A stretch of 64,000 nucleotides of DNA from Amycolatopsis bartoniae (GTDB lineage Bacteria > Actinomycetota > Actinomycetes > Mycobacteriales > Pseudonocardiaceae), in NCBI RefSeq assembly GCF_014191255.1, contig NZ_JACHWH010000001.1, forward strand, positions 1,674,001 to 1,738,000. The letters run 5' to 3'. A program made the position numbers and the translations under genes. How positions within the stretch are numbered: position 1 is the stretch's first letter; every line of letters begins with the position of its first letter. Shown here one piece after another: positions 46,794 through 55,748 of this stretch. The notes beneath the pieces were generated by a model. That model was not told where the DNA came from. It did no database searches and was given only the letters and a program-made list of their open reading frames with translations.

Positions 46794-48788
46794 CGCCGCC
46801 TCCAGCTCGTCGGGCGTCGTCACCGGGCGCTCGCACACGTAACCCCGGCAGACGTACGCCGCCGCGGCGCCCTCCACCAGCGGTCGGTCCGCCAGCAGCG
46901 GCGCGGTGTCCGGCTGGCCCGCCAGCACGACCCCGCCGCCGTGCACGAACTGCGCCGCCGTCGTGCGCAGCTCCGACCACGCCTCCGGATCGAGGCCGAC
47001 GACCGCCACCTGCACGGGCCCGGCGAGCAGCGCCTCCGCGACCGACAGCCAGTGCCCGGCGAAGCGCGGCGCCTTCGCCGCCAGCTGCCCCACGCGGTTC
47101 AGCGCCAGCTCCGCCGCCTCCCGGTACCGCGCGGACCGCTCGTGCCCGACCAGCACCGACGCCGTCACCAGCGCCCCGGCCAGCGCCGACGCACCGGACG
47201 GGCTCGCGTTGTCCATCGGGTCGGAAGGCCGCTGCACCAACGCTTCCGCGTCGTCCGCCGTGTCGTGGTACGCGCCCGGCGCCTCAGCCGACCCGAACCG
47301 CTCCAGCGCGATGTCCAGCAGCTCGACCGCCTCGTCGAGCCAGCGCCCCTCGCCCGTCGCCTGGTGCAACGAGAGGAGCCCTTCGGCCAGGCACGCGTAG
47401 TCCTCCAGCACGCCCGCCGCCTCGCCCACCCGCGCGGCACGCGTGCTGCGCCGCAGCCGCCCGTCCACCAGGTGCAGGTCGAGGATCGCGCTCGCCGCCC
47501 GGTCGGCCTCCGCGACCCACCGGGGTTCGTTCAACGCGACCCCCGCCTCGCACAGCGCGGTGATCGCGAGCCCGTTCCACGCCGCGATCACCTTGTCGTC
47601 CCGGCCCGGCTGCGGGCGCAGGCCACGCGCCTCCAGCAACGCCTCGCGCACGCGCTCGAACCGCTCCGGGTCGTCGGGGTCGCGGCGCAGCTGCAGCACC
47701 GACTTCCCGTGCTCGAACGTGCCCTGCTCGGTCACCTCGAACAGCGACGCGGCCCACTCCGCGTCCTCTTCGCCGAGCACCTCCCGCAGCTGCGCGGGCG
47801 TCCACACGTACGTCAGCCCCTCCTCGCCGAGGGTGTCCGCGTCGAGCGACGCCGCGAAGCCACCTTGTTCCGTGCCGAGCCGGCGGAGCAGGAACTCACC
47901 GGTCATGCGGGCGACCGTCCACGCGCGCCGGGAACCGGTCAGGCGCGCCAGGTGCGCGTACACGCGCAGCAGCAAAGCGTTGTCGTACAACATCTTCTCG
48001 AAGTGCGGCACGACCCAGTCCGCGTCCACCGAGTACCGTGCGAAGCCGCCGTCCAGCTGGTCGTACATGCCGCCGCGGGACATCGCTTCCGCACAATCCT
48101 CCACAAGGGACAGTGCCGCCGCGGACCCGGTGCGTTCGTGGTGGCGCAGCAGGAACTCCAGCACCATCGACGGCGGGAACTTCGGCGCACCACCGAAACC
48201 GCCGCGCTCGGTGTCCGCCTCCGCGGCCAGCTGCCGCACCGCCTGCGCCAGCACCTGCTCGTCCACCGCGGCCTCGGCGAGCGGCCCGGTCTGCTTCGCC
48301 AGCTGCTCGACGATCTGGCCCGCACCGGCCTTCAGCTCGTCGCGGCGCTCCTCCCACGCCTGCGCGACGGCGACCAGCAGGTGCTGGAACGACGGCATTC
48401 CCGGCCGCGGCTGGGGCGGGTAGTAGGTGCCGCAGTGGAACGGCTCGCCGTCGGGGGTCAGGAAGCACGTCATCGGCCAGCCGCCCTGACCGGTCATCGC
48501 CTGCGTGGCGGTCATGTAGACCGCGTCGATGTCGGGGCGTTCCTCGCGGTCGACCTTGATGTTGACGAAGTGGTCGTTCATCAGCCGGGCGGTCTCGGCG
48601 TCCTCGAACGACTCGTGGGCCATGACGTGGCACCAGTGACACGCCGCATACCCGATCGACAGCAAGATCGGCACGTCCCGGCGGCGGGCCTCGGCGAGCG
48701 CTTCCGCGCTCCACGGCCACCAGTCCACCGGGTTCTCGGCGTGCTGCAGCAGGTACGGGCTCGTGGCGGCGGCTAGTCGGTTGGCCAT
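46782..48788 (-). CDS. Thioredoxin-like DUF255 / YyaL family protein
   Basis: 668 residues. N-terminal thioredoxin-like domain with CHWC ([18 protein letters not shown]) near residue 50 and LLSIGYAAC, then a six-hairpin glycosidase-like alpha/alpha-barrel (about 200-600) with [23 protein letters not shown] and the substrate-like SPSGASALA. Counterpart of Rv1084. The redox role of the CHWC pair and the sugar-binding-like barrel make function unclear; often grouped with N-acylglucosamine 2-epimerase-like folds. ATG at 48788 ([23 protein letters not shown]) is the conserved start. Confidence 0.88.
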   Translation of the reverse strand: MANRLAAATSPYLLQHAENPVDWWPWSAEALAEARRRDVPILLSIGYAACHWCHVMAHESFEDAETARLMNDHFVNIKVDREERPDIDAVYMTATQAMTGQGGWPMTCFLTPDGEPFHCGTYYPPQPRPGMPSFQHLLVAVAQAWEERRDELKAGAGQIVEQLAKQTGPLAEAAVDEQVLAQAVRQLAAEADTERGGFGGAPKFPPSMVLEFLLRHHERTGSAAALSLVEDCAEAMSRGGMYDQLDGGFARYSVDADWVVPHFEKMLYDNALLLRVYAHLARLTGSRRAWTVARMTGEFLLRRLGTEQGGFAASLDADTLGEEGLTYVWTPAQLREVLGEEDAEWAASLFEVTEQGTFEHGKSVLQLRRDPDDPERFERVREALLEARGLRPQPGRDDKVIAAWNGLAITALCEAGVALNEPRWVAEADRAASAILDLHLVDGRLRRSTRAARVGEAAGVLEDYACLAEGLLSLHQATGEGRWLDEAVELLDIALERFGSAEAPGAYHDTADDAEALVQRPSDPMDNASPSGASALAGALVTASVLVGHERSARYREAAELALNRVGQLAAKAPRFAGHWLSVAEALLAGPVQVAVVGLDPEAWSELRTTAAQFVHGGGVVLAGQPDTAPLLADRPLVEGAAAAYVCRGYVCERPVTTPDELEAALLR

Positions 48789-48825
48789 GCCACCAGGGTG
48801 GCACGGACCCGCCTGCCGCGCGGCG

Positions 48826-49098
48826 TCAGGAGTTCTCGCTCTTCTCCGCCTGCTTCACGGGCTCCTCCGCGGCGGGCTCCTCGGCGTCGAAACTCGCCGG
48901 CACCCGCTTGAGGTGCTTGGTCATCGACCGCACCAGGAACGCCACCGCGACCAGGAAGACCAGCAGCAGCAGGAAGCCGACCGGGGAGGACTTGCCGAAG
49001 TCCTCCCCCTGGCCGCCGTTGTCGCCGTTGCCCGGCTGCTGCGCCAGTACGAGGGCGGTCGTCTCGACCGGCCCCGCGCCTGGCAGTGCCAGAATCAT
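48826..49098 (-). CDS. Small membrane protein downstream of mca (Rv1083-like)
   Basis: 90 residues. N-terminal Ala/Gly/Gln-rich extracellular part, one transmembrane helix [16 protein letters not shown], and a charged cytoplasmic tail rich in Glu/Lys/Pro. ATG overlaps the mca stop (ATGA), so it is translationally coupled. No function known; same gene order in mycobacteria suggests a link with mycothiol metabolism or its membrane context. Confidence 0.72.
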   Translation of the reverse strand: MILALPGAGPVETTALVLAQQPGNGDNGGQGEDFGKSSPVGFLLLLVFLVAVAFLVRSMTKHLKRVPASFDAEEPAAEEPVKQAEKSENS

Positions 49099-50006
49099 GC
49101 AGTCACCTTCTCCCGTACCCCGGCGAACAAATCGTCCTCCGGCAGGGTGCTGTCCACAAGAGAGCGGACCAGCTCGTACTCCTCCGTCGGCCACACCCTC
49201 CGCTGGATCTCCAGCGGCACGGCGAACCAGCGGCTGTTCGGGTCGATCTGCGTGGCGTGCGCCTTGAGCGCTTCGTCGCGGATCTTGAAGTAGTCGGCGC
49301 ACTCGACGCGCGTGGTGACCCGCTCCATCACGTCCGCGCGGTCCGGGTCCCACTTCTCCAGCCACTCGCCGTACGGCGACTCCAGGCCCGCCTCGGTGAG
49401 CGCGTCGTGGAACAGCTGCATCTTCTGCCGGGAGAACCCGTGCATGTAGTACAGCTTCAGCGGCTGCCACGGCTCGCCCGCCTCGGGGAACCGGTCGGGT
49501 TCGGCGGCGGCGTCGAAGGCCGCGACCGACACCTCGTGCGTGCGGATGTGGTCGGGGTGCGGGTAGCCGCCGTTCTCGTCGTAGGTCAGCACGACGTGCG
49601 GGCGGAACTCACGCATCACCTTGACCAGCTCGCGCACCGGCTCCTCCAGCGGCACCGTCGCGAAGGAACCCTCCGGCAGCGGCGGCAGCGGGTCGCCCTC
49701 GGGCAGCCCGGAGTCGACGAAGCCCAGCCAGTGGTGCTTGATCCCGAGGATCTCGGCGGCGCGCGCCATCTCCTCGCGGCGCAGCTGCGACATGTTCTCG
49801 CGCACCTCGGGCCGGTCCATGGCGGGGTTCAGCACGCTGCCCGCCTCGCCGCCGGTGCAGCTGACGACCATCACCTCGGCACCCTCGGCGACGTACTTCG
49901 CCATGGTGGCCGCACCCTTGCTCGATTCGTCGTCGGGGTGGGCGTGCACGGCCAGCAGCCGCAGGCCGGAACCAGGTTCGGAAATCCGCTCGACAGAGTT
50001 CACCAT
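49095..50006 (-). CDS. mca: Mycothiol S-conjugate amidase
   Basis: 303 residues. Zn-site motifs of the PIG-L/LmbE family: [12 protein letters not shown] (His-Pro-Asp-Asp) near residue 21-32 and [10 protein letters not shown] further on; [13 protein letters not shown] is the MshB/Mca signature. Mca cleaves mycothiol S-conjugates of drugs and toxins to release a mercapturic acid. Presence of mca shows that the organism makes mycothiol. Start [12 protein letters not shown] at 50006; the GTG 3 bp later is equivalent. Last residues couple to the small membrane protein. Confidence 0.93.
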   Translation of the reverse strand: MVNSVERISEPGSGLRLLAVHAHPDDESSKGAATMAKYVAEGAEVMVVSCTGGEAGSVLNPAMDRPEVRENMSQLRREEMARAAEILGIKHHWLGFVDSGLPEGDPLPPLPEGSFATVPLEEPVRELVKVMREFRPHVVLTYDENGGYPHPDHIRTHEVSVAAFDAAAEPDRFPEAGEPWQPLKLYYMHGFSRQKMQLFHDALTEAGLESPYGEWLEKWDPDRADVMERVTTRVECADYFKIRDEALKAHATQIDPNSRWFAVPLEIQRRVWPTEEYELVRSLVDSTLPEDDLFAGVREKVTA

Positions 50007-50110
50007 GCCTGCAACGACCCCTTCTGCACCGCTATTCCGACCCTGACGGATACTCGATCCCGTACCCATTGTCCCCGGGGGTACGACAGTACGGATCAGG
50101 AGGCCCGGGT

Positions 50111-50533
50111 TTGACCACGCGCGCGCTGCCCGAGGGTCGCTACGGCAAGGTCGGCGGCCGGGCATCGGCACGGTGGCGTCGCTGGCTGTTCGCGGCCGTC
50201 GCGCTCGTCGCCGGTGTGGTGGTGGCGTGGGTGGCGTACGTGAACCTCGGTCCGGCGCCGATCCAAGCCGACCGGGTGTCGTTCGCCGAGCAGCCGGGCA
50301 ACGCGATGTCCATCACCATCAACGTGACCCGTGACGACCCGGGCAGGCCCGGCGTCTGCATCGTCCGGCTGCGTGACATCTCCGGTGCCGAGAGCGGCCG
50401 TAAAGAGGTGTACATCCCCGCGGGGGACAACCACAGCATGCAGACCACGGTGGTGCGCAGCATCGACCGGCCCGTCGACGCGGACGTGTTCGGCTGCTCC
50501 TACGACGTACCGTCATACTTGTCAAGCAGCTAG
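50111..50533 (+). CDS. DUF4307 membrane protein (Rv1081c-like)
   Basis: 140 residues from a TTG at 50111 with a perfect AGGAGG 7 bp before it. A cytoplasmic N-terminal stretch is followed by one transmembrane helix ([19 protein letters not shown]) and an extracytoplasmic beta-rich domain with two Cys ([16 protein letters not shown]) that could form a disulfide. Same place as in mycobacteria, between greA and mca. Unknown function. Confidence 0.8.
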   Translation: MTTRALPEGRYGKVGGRASARWRRWLFAAVALVAGVVVAWVAYVNLGPAPIQADRVSFAEQPGNAMSITINVTRDDPGRPGVCIVRLRDISGAESGRKEVYIPAGDNHSMQTTVVRSIDRPVDADVFGCSYDVPSYLSSS

Positions 50534-50608
50534 CGGCCAACGGAGTGAAACCCGCGCCGAACGCCCGGTCAGCGGGAAAACGGACGCTCTCCGGAGTGCC
50601 CGTCGTGC

Positions 50609-50614
50609 TATCCT
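50609..50614 (+). promoter_or_regulatory. Probable -10 of the greA leader
   Basis: TATCCT in GTGCTATCCTGACC; transcription would begin near 50621, immediately before the terminator hairpin at 50625. Confidence 0.4.
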
Positions 50615-50624
50615 GACCTACCGG

Positions 50625-50649
50625 CACGGCCCAGACGGGCCGTGTTTTT
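50625..50649 (+). terminator. Intrinsic terminator/attenuator in front of greA
   Basis: CACGGCCC (50625-50632), loop AGAC, GGGCCGTG (50637-50644) and TTTTT (50645-50649). It follows the DUF4307 gene and precedes greA by 89 bp, so it may end that transcript or attenuate greA. Confidence 0.82.
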
Positions 50650-50737
50650 CCTTTATCTCAGCCTCGCCGGCCTCCTGCCGGTGGGGCCGCCGGCTTGTAT
50701 ACCCATGCCCGGCAGGCACGACGAGGAGATGGTGGCC

Positions 50738-51226
50738 GTGAGCGACACCCAGGTGACCTGGCTGACGCAGGAAGCCTTCGACAGGCTCAAGCACGAGCTC
50801 GACGAACTGATCGAGAATCGTCCGGTCATCGCCGCGCGGATCAACGACAGCAGGGAAGAGGGCGACCTCAAGGAGAACGGGGGCTACCACGCCGCCCGTG
50901 AGGAGCAGGGCCAGGCGGAAGCCCGGATCCGGCACCTCCAGGAGCTGCTGCGGTCGGCGAAGGTGGGCGAGGCACCCGCCAACGACGGCGTCGCGGAGCC
51001 CGGCATGGTCCTCACCGTGCGCTACGACGGTGACGATGACGAGGAGAAGTTCCTGCTCGCCACCCGTGAGGAGGGCGCCGAGGGGGCGCTCGACGTGTAC
51101 TCCCCCGAGTCCCCGCTGGGCAAGGCGCTGCTGGGTGCCAAGGAGGGCGAGTCGCGTGAGTACGACCTGCCCAACGGCCGGAAGCAGAAGGTGACCCTCA
51201 TCAAGGCGGTGCCCTACCGCGGCTGA
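50738..51226 (+). CDS. greA: Transcription elongation factor GreA
   Basis: 162 residues. N-terminal coiled coil with the acidic-tip signature [23 protein letters not shown] that rescues backtracked RNA polymerase, and the FKBP-like C-terminal domain ending [21 protein letters not shown] at 50738 with GAGGAG upstream is chosen; it gives [10 protein letters not shown], the same N-terminus as mycobacterial GreA. A possible promoter with a terminator immediately behind it lies in the leader. Confidence 0.95.
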   Translation: MSDTQVTWLTQEAFDRLKHELDELIENRPVIAARINDSREEGDLKENGGYHAAREEQGQAEARIRHLQELLRSAKVGEAPANDGVAEPGMVLTVRYDGDDDEEKFLLATREEGAEGALDVYSPESPLGKALLGAKEGESREYDLPNGRKQKVTLIKAVPYRG

Positions 51227-51234
51227 GCCGTCCG

Positions 51235-51271
51235 GGACGGCCGGTTTCCGTGACGGGAGAACCGGCCGTCC
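51235..51271. terminator. Bidirectional terminator between greA and the Lrp gene
   Basis: GGACGGCCGGTT and AACCGGCCGTCC form a perfect 12-bp stem with a 13-nt loop between convergent genes, 8 bp after the greA stop. Confidence 0.82.
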
Positions 51272-51281
51272 GGGGTTCGCG

Positions 51282-51752
51282 CTAGCTCGTGTCGCCGTGC
51301 GCGATCCGCTCCAGCAGCGGCCGCACCCGCAACGGGATGGGTGTGGTCAGCGCGAGTGACGTGTTGGTGCGCCGCACCCCGGGCAGGCTCACCACCCGGT
51401 CGATCACCTGCTGCAGGTCCTCGTGGTCGCGGGCGACCATCCGCACGAACAGGTCGCCCTGCCCGGTGGTGGCGTGCGCCTCGCAGACCTGGTCGATCGC
51501 GGCCAGCCCGGCGGCCACCTCGGTCCGGCTGCCCTGCGCGATCTCGATGACGGCGAACGCGGTGAGCCCGTACCCGATCGCCGCCATGTCCACCTCGGGC
51601 GGAAAGCCGCCGAGCACGCCCTGCTCGGTCAGCCGGTCCAGGCGCGCCTGCACCGTCCCGCGCGCGACGCCGAGACGGCGGGCGCACTCCAGCACGCCGA
51701 GCCGTGGCGCGTCGGTGAGCAGGAGCAGCAGTTTCGCGTCGAGTGCGTCCAC
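51282..51752 (-). CDS. Lrp/AsnC-family transcriptional regulator
   Basis: 156 residues. N-terminal HTH (LECARRLGVARGTVQARLDRL) and C-terminal ligand-binding RAM domain (about 65-145) with the Gly-rich TTGQGDLFVRMVARDHEDL. GTG start 10 bp after the ilvA stop, so the two are co-transcribed. Likely an amino-acid-responsive regulator of ilvA or branched-chain amino acid metabolism (inference from its position). Confidence 0.92.
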   Translation of the reverse strand: MDALDAKLLLLLTDAPRLGVLECARRLGVARGTVQARLDRLTEQGVLGGFPPEVDMAAIGYGLTAFAVIEIAQGSRTEVAAGLAAIDQVCEAHATTGQGDLFVRMVARDHEDLQQVIDRVVSLPGVRRTNTSLALTTPIPLRVRPLLERIAHGDTS

Positions 51753-51761
51753 GTCCCCTCC

Positions 51762-52991
51762 CTACACGGTCTGCTCGCGCACGAGCGTGTACCCGGCGCG
51801 CTGGAGTTCGGTCGTGACGCCGGCGCAGTGCTCCGGGCCGCGGGTTTCGAGCTTGAGCGCGACCTCGACCTCGCCGAGCGCGAGCGCGCCGGAGATCCGG
51901 GAGTGCTCGACGTCGAGGACGTTCGCACCGAGTTCGCTGATCCGCGACAGCACCGAGGCGAGCACGCCGGGCCGGTCGGGCACCCGCAGCCGCAACGCGA
52001 GGTAGCGGCCGCCCGCGGTCATGCCGTGCTGGATGATCTGCAGCAACAGCAGCGGGTCGACGTTGCCGCCGGACAGGATGGCGACGATCGGGCCGGAGAA
52101 CTCGCCCGGGTACTGCATCAGCGCCGCGACGGTCGCCGCACCCGCCGGCTCGACCACGAGCTTCCGCCGTTCCAGGCACAACAGCACCGCACGTGACAGC
52201 GACTCCTCGGTCACCGTCAGCACGTCGTCGACCAGCGTCTCGACGTGGGCGAAGGTGAGCGCGCCGGGCTCGCCGACCGCGATCCCGTCCGCCATCGTCG
52301 ACGACTCGGTCAGCCGGACGGGTTTGCCCGCGGCGAGCGAACCGGGGAAGGCCGCCGCGCCCTCGGCCTGCACGGCAACGACACGCGTGCCCGGCCGCAT
52401 CCCCTTGACCGCGCTGGCCACGCCGGACACGAGGCCGCCGCCGCCCGCGGGCACGAGCACCGTGGCGACCTCGGGCACCTGCTCCAGCACCTCGGCGCCG
52501 ACAGTGCCCTGACCGGCGATGATGTCCTCGTGGTCGAAGGGGTGGATGAACACCGCCCCGGTGTGCTCGGCGAAGGCAATGGCCTCCGCGAGCGTCTCGT
52601 CGAACACGTCGCCGTGCAGGTGGACGTCGGCGCCGTAGCCGCGGGTGGCGGCGAGCTTCGGCAACGGCACGCGCGTGGGCATGAAGACGGTGGACTTGAT
52701 GCCGAGCAGCGAAGCGGCGAGCGCCACTCCCTGCGCGTGATTCCCCGCACTGGCCGCGACGACACCGCGGGCGCGTTCCTCGTCGTCAAGGCCGTGGATG
52801 CGGGTGTACGCGCCGCGGATCTTGAACGAACCGGTGCGCTGCAGGTTCTCGCACTTGAGGTGGACGGGACCGCCGTGAACCTTTTCCAGGTCCCGTGCGT
52901 GTTCCATCGGAGTGACACGGACGATCCCCGCCAGGAGCCGGCGCGCGGCGTCGATCCGGTCCAGGGACACCAATCGCATATCCGGGATCAT
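51762..52991 (-). CDS. ilvA: Threonine ammonia-lyase (threonine deaminase)
   Basis: 409 residues. PLP-lysine motif GSFKIRGAY near residue 56, the glycine-rich PLP phosphate loop VPAGGGGLVSGVA and the C-terminal single ACT-like domain (about 325-409, LRVPDRPGVLASVLSRI). Length with one ACT domain fits the catabolic-type/short class rather than the two-ACT biosynthetic IlvA. First step from threonine to 2-oxobutanoate and isoleucine. Start at 52991 or the ATG at 52979 cannot be separated. Confidence 0.92.
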   Translation of the reverse strand: MIPDMRLVSLDRIDAARRLLAGIVRVTPMEHARDLEKVHGGPVHLKCENLQRTGSFKIRGAYTRIHGLDDEERARGVVAASAGNHAQGVALAASLLGIKSTVFMPTRVPLPKLAATRGYGADVHLHGDVFDETLAEAIAFAEHTGAVFIHPFDHEDIIAGQGTVGAEVLEQVPEVATVLVPAGGGGLVSGVASAVKGMRPGTRVVAVQAEGAAAFPGSLAAGKPVRLTESSTMADGIAVGEPGALTFAHVETLVDDVLTVTEESLSRAVLLCLERRKLVVEPAGAATVAALMQYPGEFSGPIVAILSGGNVDPLLLLQIIQHGMTAGGRYLALRLRVPDRPGVLASVLSRISELGANVLDVEHSRISGALALGEVEVALKLETRGPEHCAGVTTELQRAGYTLVREQTV

Positions 52992-53016
52992 GCCACCCCG
53001 GGCCGGGCGGTTTCGG

Positions 53017-53022
53017 TACCCT
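53017..53022 (+). promoter_or_regulatory. Probable -10 of the small exported protein gene
   Basis: TACCCT, about 33 bp before the ATG at 53056, leaving a short leader with GGGAG. Confidence 0.3.
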
Positions 53023-53055
53023 GGACGCGGCCGGGACGGGAATCAGGGAGTGACG

Positions 53056-53340
53056 ATGCGAAGGCGGAGCGAAACGGACGGCGGCACGCGCCGTCGCGCC
53101 AGTCGTTCGGCCGGGGCGCTGCCTCTGGTCGCGGCGATCACCTCGGCCCTGGCGCTCACGGGCGCGGCTTTCTACACGGTCGACAGGGCCGCCTGCGGCG
53201 ACCCGGCGCAGTACATCCGCCACGACAACCACATCGAGCTGGTGGGTGGCTGCGTGGAGGGCACCGAGCTGCAGCAGCTGCGGACCACGCAGTCCCACTC
53301 GTCCGGTCAGGTCGCGACCGAGAACAACTACCGGCCCTGA
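53056..53340 (+). CDS. Small exported or membrane protein, unknown
   Basis: 94 residues. A very basic N-terminus (RRRSETDGGTRRRASR) is followed by a hydrophobic segment (LPLVAAITSALALTGAAFYTV) and an extracytoplasmic domain with two Cys (ACGDPAQ, GGCVEG) that may form a disulfide. GGGAG precedes the ATG. Divergent from ilvA. No family recognised. Confidence 0.65.
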   Translation: MRRRSETDGGTRRRASRSAGALPLVAAITSALALTGAAFYTVDRAACGDPAQYIRHDNHIELVGGCVEGTELQQLRTTQSHSSGQVATENNYRP

Positions 53341-53355
53341 AACTTGGGATGGCGG

Positions 53356-53467
53356 CCTGCATAGCGGTGCAGGTGGCGGAACCTGAGGCGGCTTCTCACT
53401 CCGGGATCGCCGACTCATGACCCCCAGGTCACCACATCGGCGCTGTCCTCGCGAGAAGCCACCTCAG
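53356..53467. repeat. Nested inverted repeats between the small exported protein gene and metB
   Basis: CCTGCA-TAGCGG-TGCAGG (53356-53373) is a hairpin. CTGAGGCGGCTTCTC (53383-53397) pairs with GAGAAGCCACCTCAG (53453-53467) with one mismatch, enclosing CGCCGA (53408-53413) and TCGGCG (53437-53442). Together they could fold into a long structured RNA or act as terminator. No T-run. Confidence 0.55.
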
Positions 53468-53513
53468 AACCCGCGGCGGTGCGAGCTGACGGCCCCACCA
53501 AAACGAACAATCT

Positions 53514-54671
53514 CTAACCGAGCGCGGTCCGCAGGTCTTCGACCAGGTCGCGGCCGTCCTCGATGCCGATCGACAGGCGCAGCAGGTCTTCCGGCACCTG
53601 GAGCATCGAGCCCGCCACGCTGGCGTGCGTCATGCGGCCCGGGTGCTCGATCAGCGACTCGATCCCGCCCAGTGACTCCGCCAGGATGAACAGCTCCGTG
53701 CGCGCCGCCACGTCCAGCGCGGCCTGCTCGCCGTCGGCGTGCCGGAACGACACCATCCCGCCGAAGCGGCGCATCTGCTTCGCCGCCACCTCGTGCCCGG
53801 GGTGTGTCTCCAGCCCCGGGTAGTACACCTCCGCGACCTTCGGGTGCGCGGCCAGCGCCTCGGCGACCCGCTCCGCGTTGTCGCAGTGCCGCTCCATGCG
53901 CACGGCCAGCGTCTTGATGCCCCGCAGGGTCAGCCACGCGTCGAACGCGCCCGGCACCGCGCCCGCCCCGTTGCGCAGGAAGAACAGCTGCTCCCGCAGC
54001 TCGTCCTCGTTGGTCAGCACCGCGCCGCCGACCACGTCGGAGTGCCCGCCGAGGTACTTCGTGGTCGAGTGCACGACGACGTCCGCGCCCAGCTCCAGCG
54101 GGGTCTGCAGGTACGGGGTGGCGAACGTGTTGTCCACGACGAGGCGCGCGTTCGCGGCGTGCGCGACACCGGCCAGCGCGGGGATGTCGGCGATGCCGAG
54201 CAGCGGGTTGCTGGGCGTCTCGCACCAGACCAGCTTCGTCTCCGGCCGGACCGCGGCACGCACGGCGTCGATGTCCGAGAGGTCGGCGACCGTGTACTGG
54301 ATGCCCCAGTTGCTGAGCACCTTGTCGATCAGGCGGAACGTGCCGCCGTACGCGTCGTTGCCGAGCACGAGGTGGTCGCCGGGGCGCAGCACGCTGCGCA
54401 GCACGGCGTCGCTCGCCGCCATCCCGGACGCGAACGCCAACCCGTGCCGGGCGCCTTCGAGCGAGGCGAGCTGCTGCTCCAGCGCCGTGCGGGTGGGGTT
54501 CGCGGTGCGGGAGTACTCGTAGTCACCCTCGCGGGTGCCGCCGACGCCGTCCTGGGCGTAGGTCGAGGTCTGGTAGATCGGCACGATCACCGCGCCGGTC
54601 CGCGGGTCGGGCTCCTGACCAGCGTGAATCGCGCGCGTCTCGAAGCCGAACCGGGAGGTCTCGGAAGTCAT
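53514..54671 (-). CDS. metB: Cystathionine gamma-synthase
   Basis: 385 residues. Cys/Met metabolism PLP enzyme: RAIHAGQEPDPRTGAVIVPIYQTSTY at the N-terminus, YSRTANPTR, SGMAASDAV, and the PLP-lysine motif VVVHSTTKYLGGHSDVVGG. Converts O-succinyl- or O-acetylhomoserine and Cys to cystathionine. Works with Cbs 3 kb downstream for transsulfuration. ATG at 54671, with TAACCT 6 bp upstream (leaderless). Same gene in M. tuberculosis is Rv1079. Confidence 0.93.
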   Translation of the reverse strand: MTSETSRFGFETRAIHAGQEPDPRTGAVIVPIYQTSTYAQDGVGGTREGDYEYSRTANPTRTALEQQLASLEGARHGLAFASGMAASDAVLRSVLRPGDHLVLGNDAYGGTFRLIDKVLSNWGIQYTVADLSDIDAVRAAVRPETKLVWCETPSNPLLGIADIPALAGVAHAANARLVVDNTFATPYLQTPLELGADVVVHSTTKYLGGHSDVVGGAVLTNEDELREQLFFLRNGAGAVPGAFDAWLTLRGIKTLAVRMERHCDNAERVAEALAAHPKVAEVYYPGLETHPGHEVAAKQMRRFGGMVSFRHADGEQAALDVAARTELFILAESLGGIESLIEHPGRMTHASVAGSMLQVPEDLLRLSIGIEDGRDLVEDLRTALG

Positions 54672-54677
54672 GCCCCC

Positions 54678-54683
54678 AGGTTA
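54678..54683 (-). promoter_or_regulatory. Probable leaderless -10 of metB
   Basis: TAACCT on the minus strand, six bases before the metB ATG; it lies at the very end of the upstream membrane protein gene. Confidence 0.45.
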
Positions 54684-55118
54684 GGACCAGCCGCTCGTGA
54701 CCCACCGTGCGGTGGGCCGGAGGCTCGCGAGCACGAGCGTCGCGACGGCGGGCAGGCACAGCAGCGCCGTGTAGCCGATGGGCAGCGTGTTGTTCGCGAG
54801 CCCCAGGAAGTAGATCCCGAACGAGCCCAGCACCAGCACCGTCACGTACAGCACCAGCGCGAGCGCGGCCCCGGCGATGGTGAAGGCCCGGCCGAAGGGT
54901 TTCGCGAGGATCAGCCCGACGCCACCGGTGGTCAGCACCCCGGCCACGATGACGTGCAGCAGGAACGTGAGCAGCGCCCGGCCGAGATCGTCGTCCCCGG
55001 CCAGCATCACCGCGCCCCCTGCGACACCGATCAGGTGAAAGAGCCCGCCGAGCAGGGCGAGCACCGCCGCCGGAATACCCGTGCCGCCGCCGCGCGACCG
55101 CTGATCATCCATGCCCAT
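54681..55118 (-). CDS. Four-helix membrane protein, unknown
   Basis: 145 residues with four transmembrane helices (for example AAVLALLGGLFHLIGVAGGAVML and ALALVLYVTVLVLGSFGIYFLG). The N-terminus is short and charged. ATG at 55118 (or 55112) lies 4 bp after the preceding membrane-protein stop, so the two are translated together. No family recognised beyond a generic small integral membrane type. Confidence 0.65.
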   Translation of the reverse strand: MGMDDQRSRGGGTGIPAAVLALLGGLFHLIGVAGGAVMLAGDDDLGRALLTFLLHVIVAGVLTTGGVGLILAKPFGRAFTIAGAALALVLYVTVLVLGSFGIYFLGLANNTLPIGYTALLCLPAVATLVLASLRPTARWVTSGWS

Positions 55119-55121
55119 GGC

Positions 55122-55610
55122 CTACCAGTTCCCCGGCTGCGGGTGGTCGCCGGGCCGGTACCGCAGGTATCTGAACGTGCGCGGCAGGGCACACAGCACC
55201 AGCACGACCGGACCGCCGACCGCGGCCGCGACCCTGACGAACGCCTGGTCCGGGGTGAGCTGGAACATCGCGCGGAAGAACTGGGTGAAGTAGCCGGGGA
55301 ACAGCAGCAGCGGTTCGGTGACCACCGCGCCGATGGCGCCGAGCGCCCCGAGCAGCAGCAGCACGCCGCCCGCGAACGCACGGAACAGGGTGACCAGCGC
55401 GCCGGCGAGCAGCAGGAGCGCGGCGCCGAAGTACAGCCCGAGCACGATCTTCGTCGGTTCCGGCAGGTCGTCGATGCCGTAGTCGACGAACCACGTAGCG
55501 GGCAGGTACCCGAGCACTCCCGCGAGCCCCAGCCCGACGAGCCCGGCGAGGATCGCCGTCACACCGTTGGGGCGTCGCTCGGCGTCCGGATGGCCGTACG
55601 GGTTCGTCAC
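55122..55610 (-). CDS. Membrane protein, unknown
   Basis: 162 residues from the GTG at 55610. A polar N-terminal segment (TNPYGHPDAERRPNG) is followed by three or four hydrophobic helices, for example IVLGLYFGAALLLLAGALVTLF and VVLVLCALPRTFRYLRY. Pairs with the four-helix gene downstream (gap 3 bp). An N-terminal NPYGHP is reminiscent of the P/G/Y-rich tails of the neighbouring big protein. Function unknown. Confidence 0.65.
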   Translation of the reverse strand: MTNPYGHPDAERRPNGVTAILAGLVGLGLAGVLGYLPATWFVDYGIDDLPEPTKIVLGLYFGAALLLLAGALVTLFRAFAGGVLLLLGALGAIGAVVTEPLLLFPGYFTQFFRAMFQLTPDQAFVRVAAAVGGPVVLVLCALPRTFRYLRYRPGDHPQPGNW

Positions 55611-55700
55611 GATGCCCCCAGATGGCGAGCGCTGAGTGGGTGCGCTCACCTTAGCGGCGGCGGGGCCGCGCGCGGAGCCGTTCCGAGTACCGGAAACAAC

Positions 55701-55731
55701 GATGCCCCCGGCTGCGTCAGCCGGGGGCATC
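55701..55731 (-). terminator. Terminator after the P/G/Q-rich membrane protein
   Basis: GATGCCCCCGGCTG and CAGCCGGGGGCATC form a perfect 14-bp stem with a 3-nt loop; on the minus strand it is followed by GTTGTTT. It lies 18 bp after the stop at 55749. Confidence 0.85.
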
Positions 55732-55748
55732 GAGTCGGTTTCAGCCTG

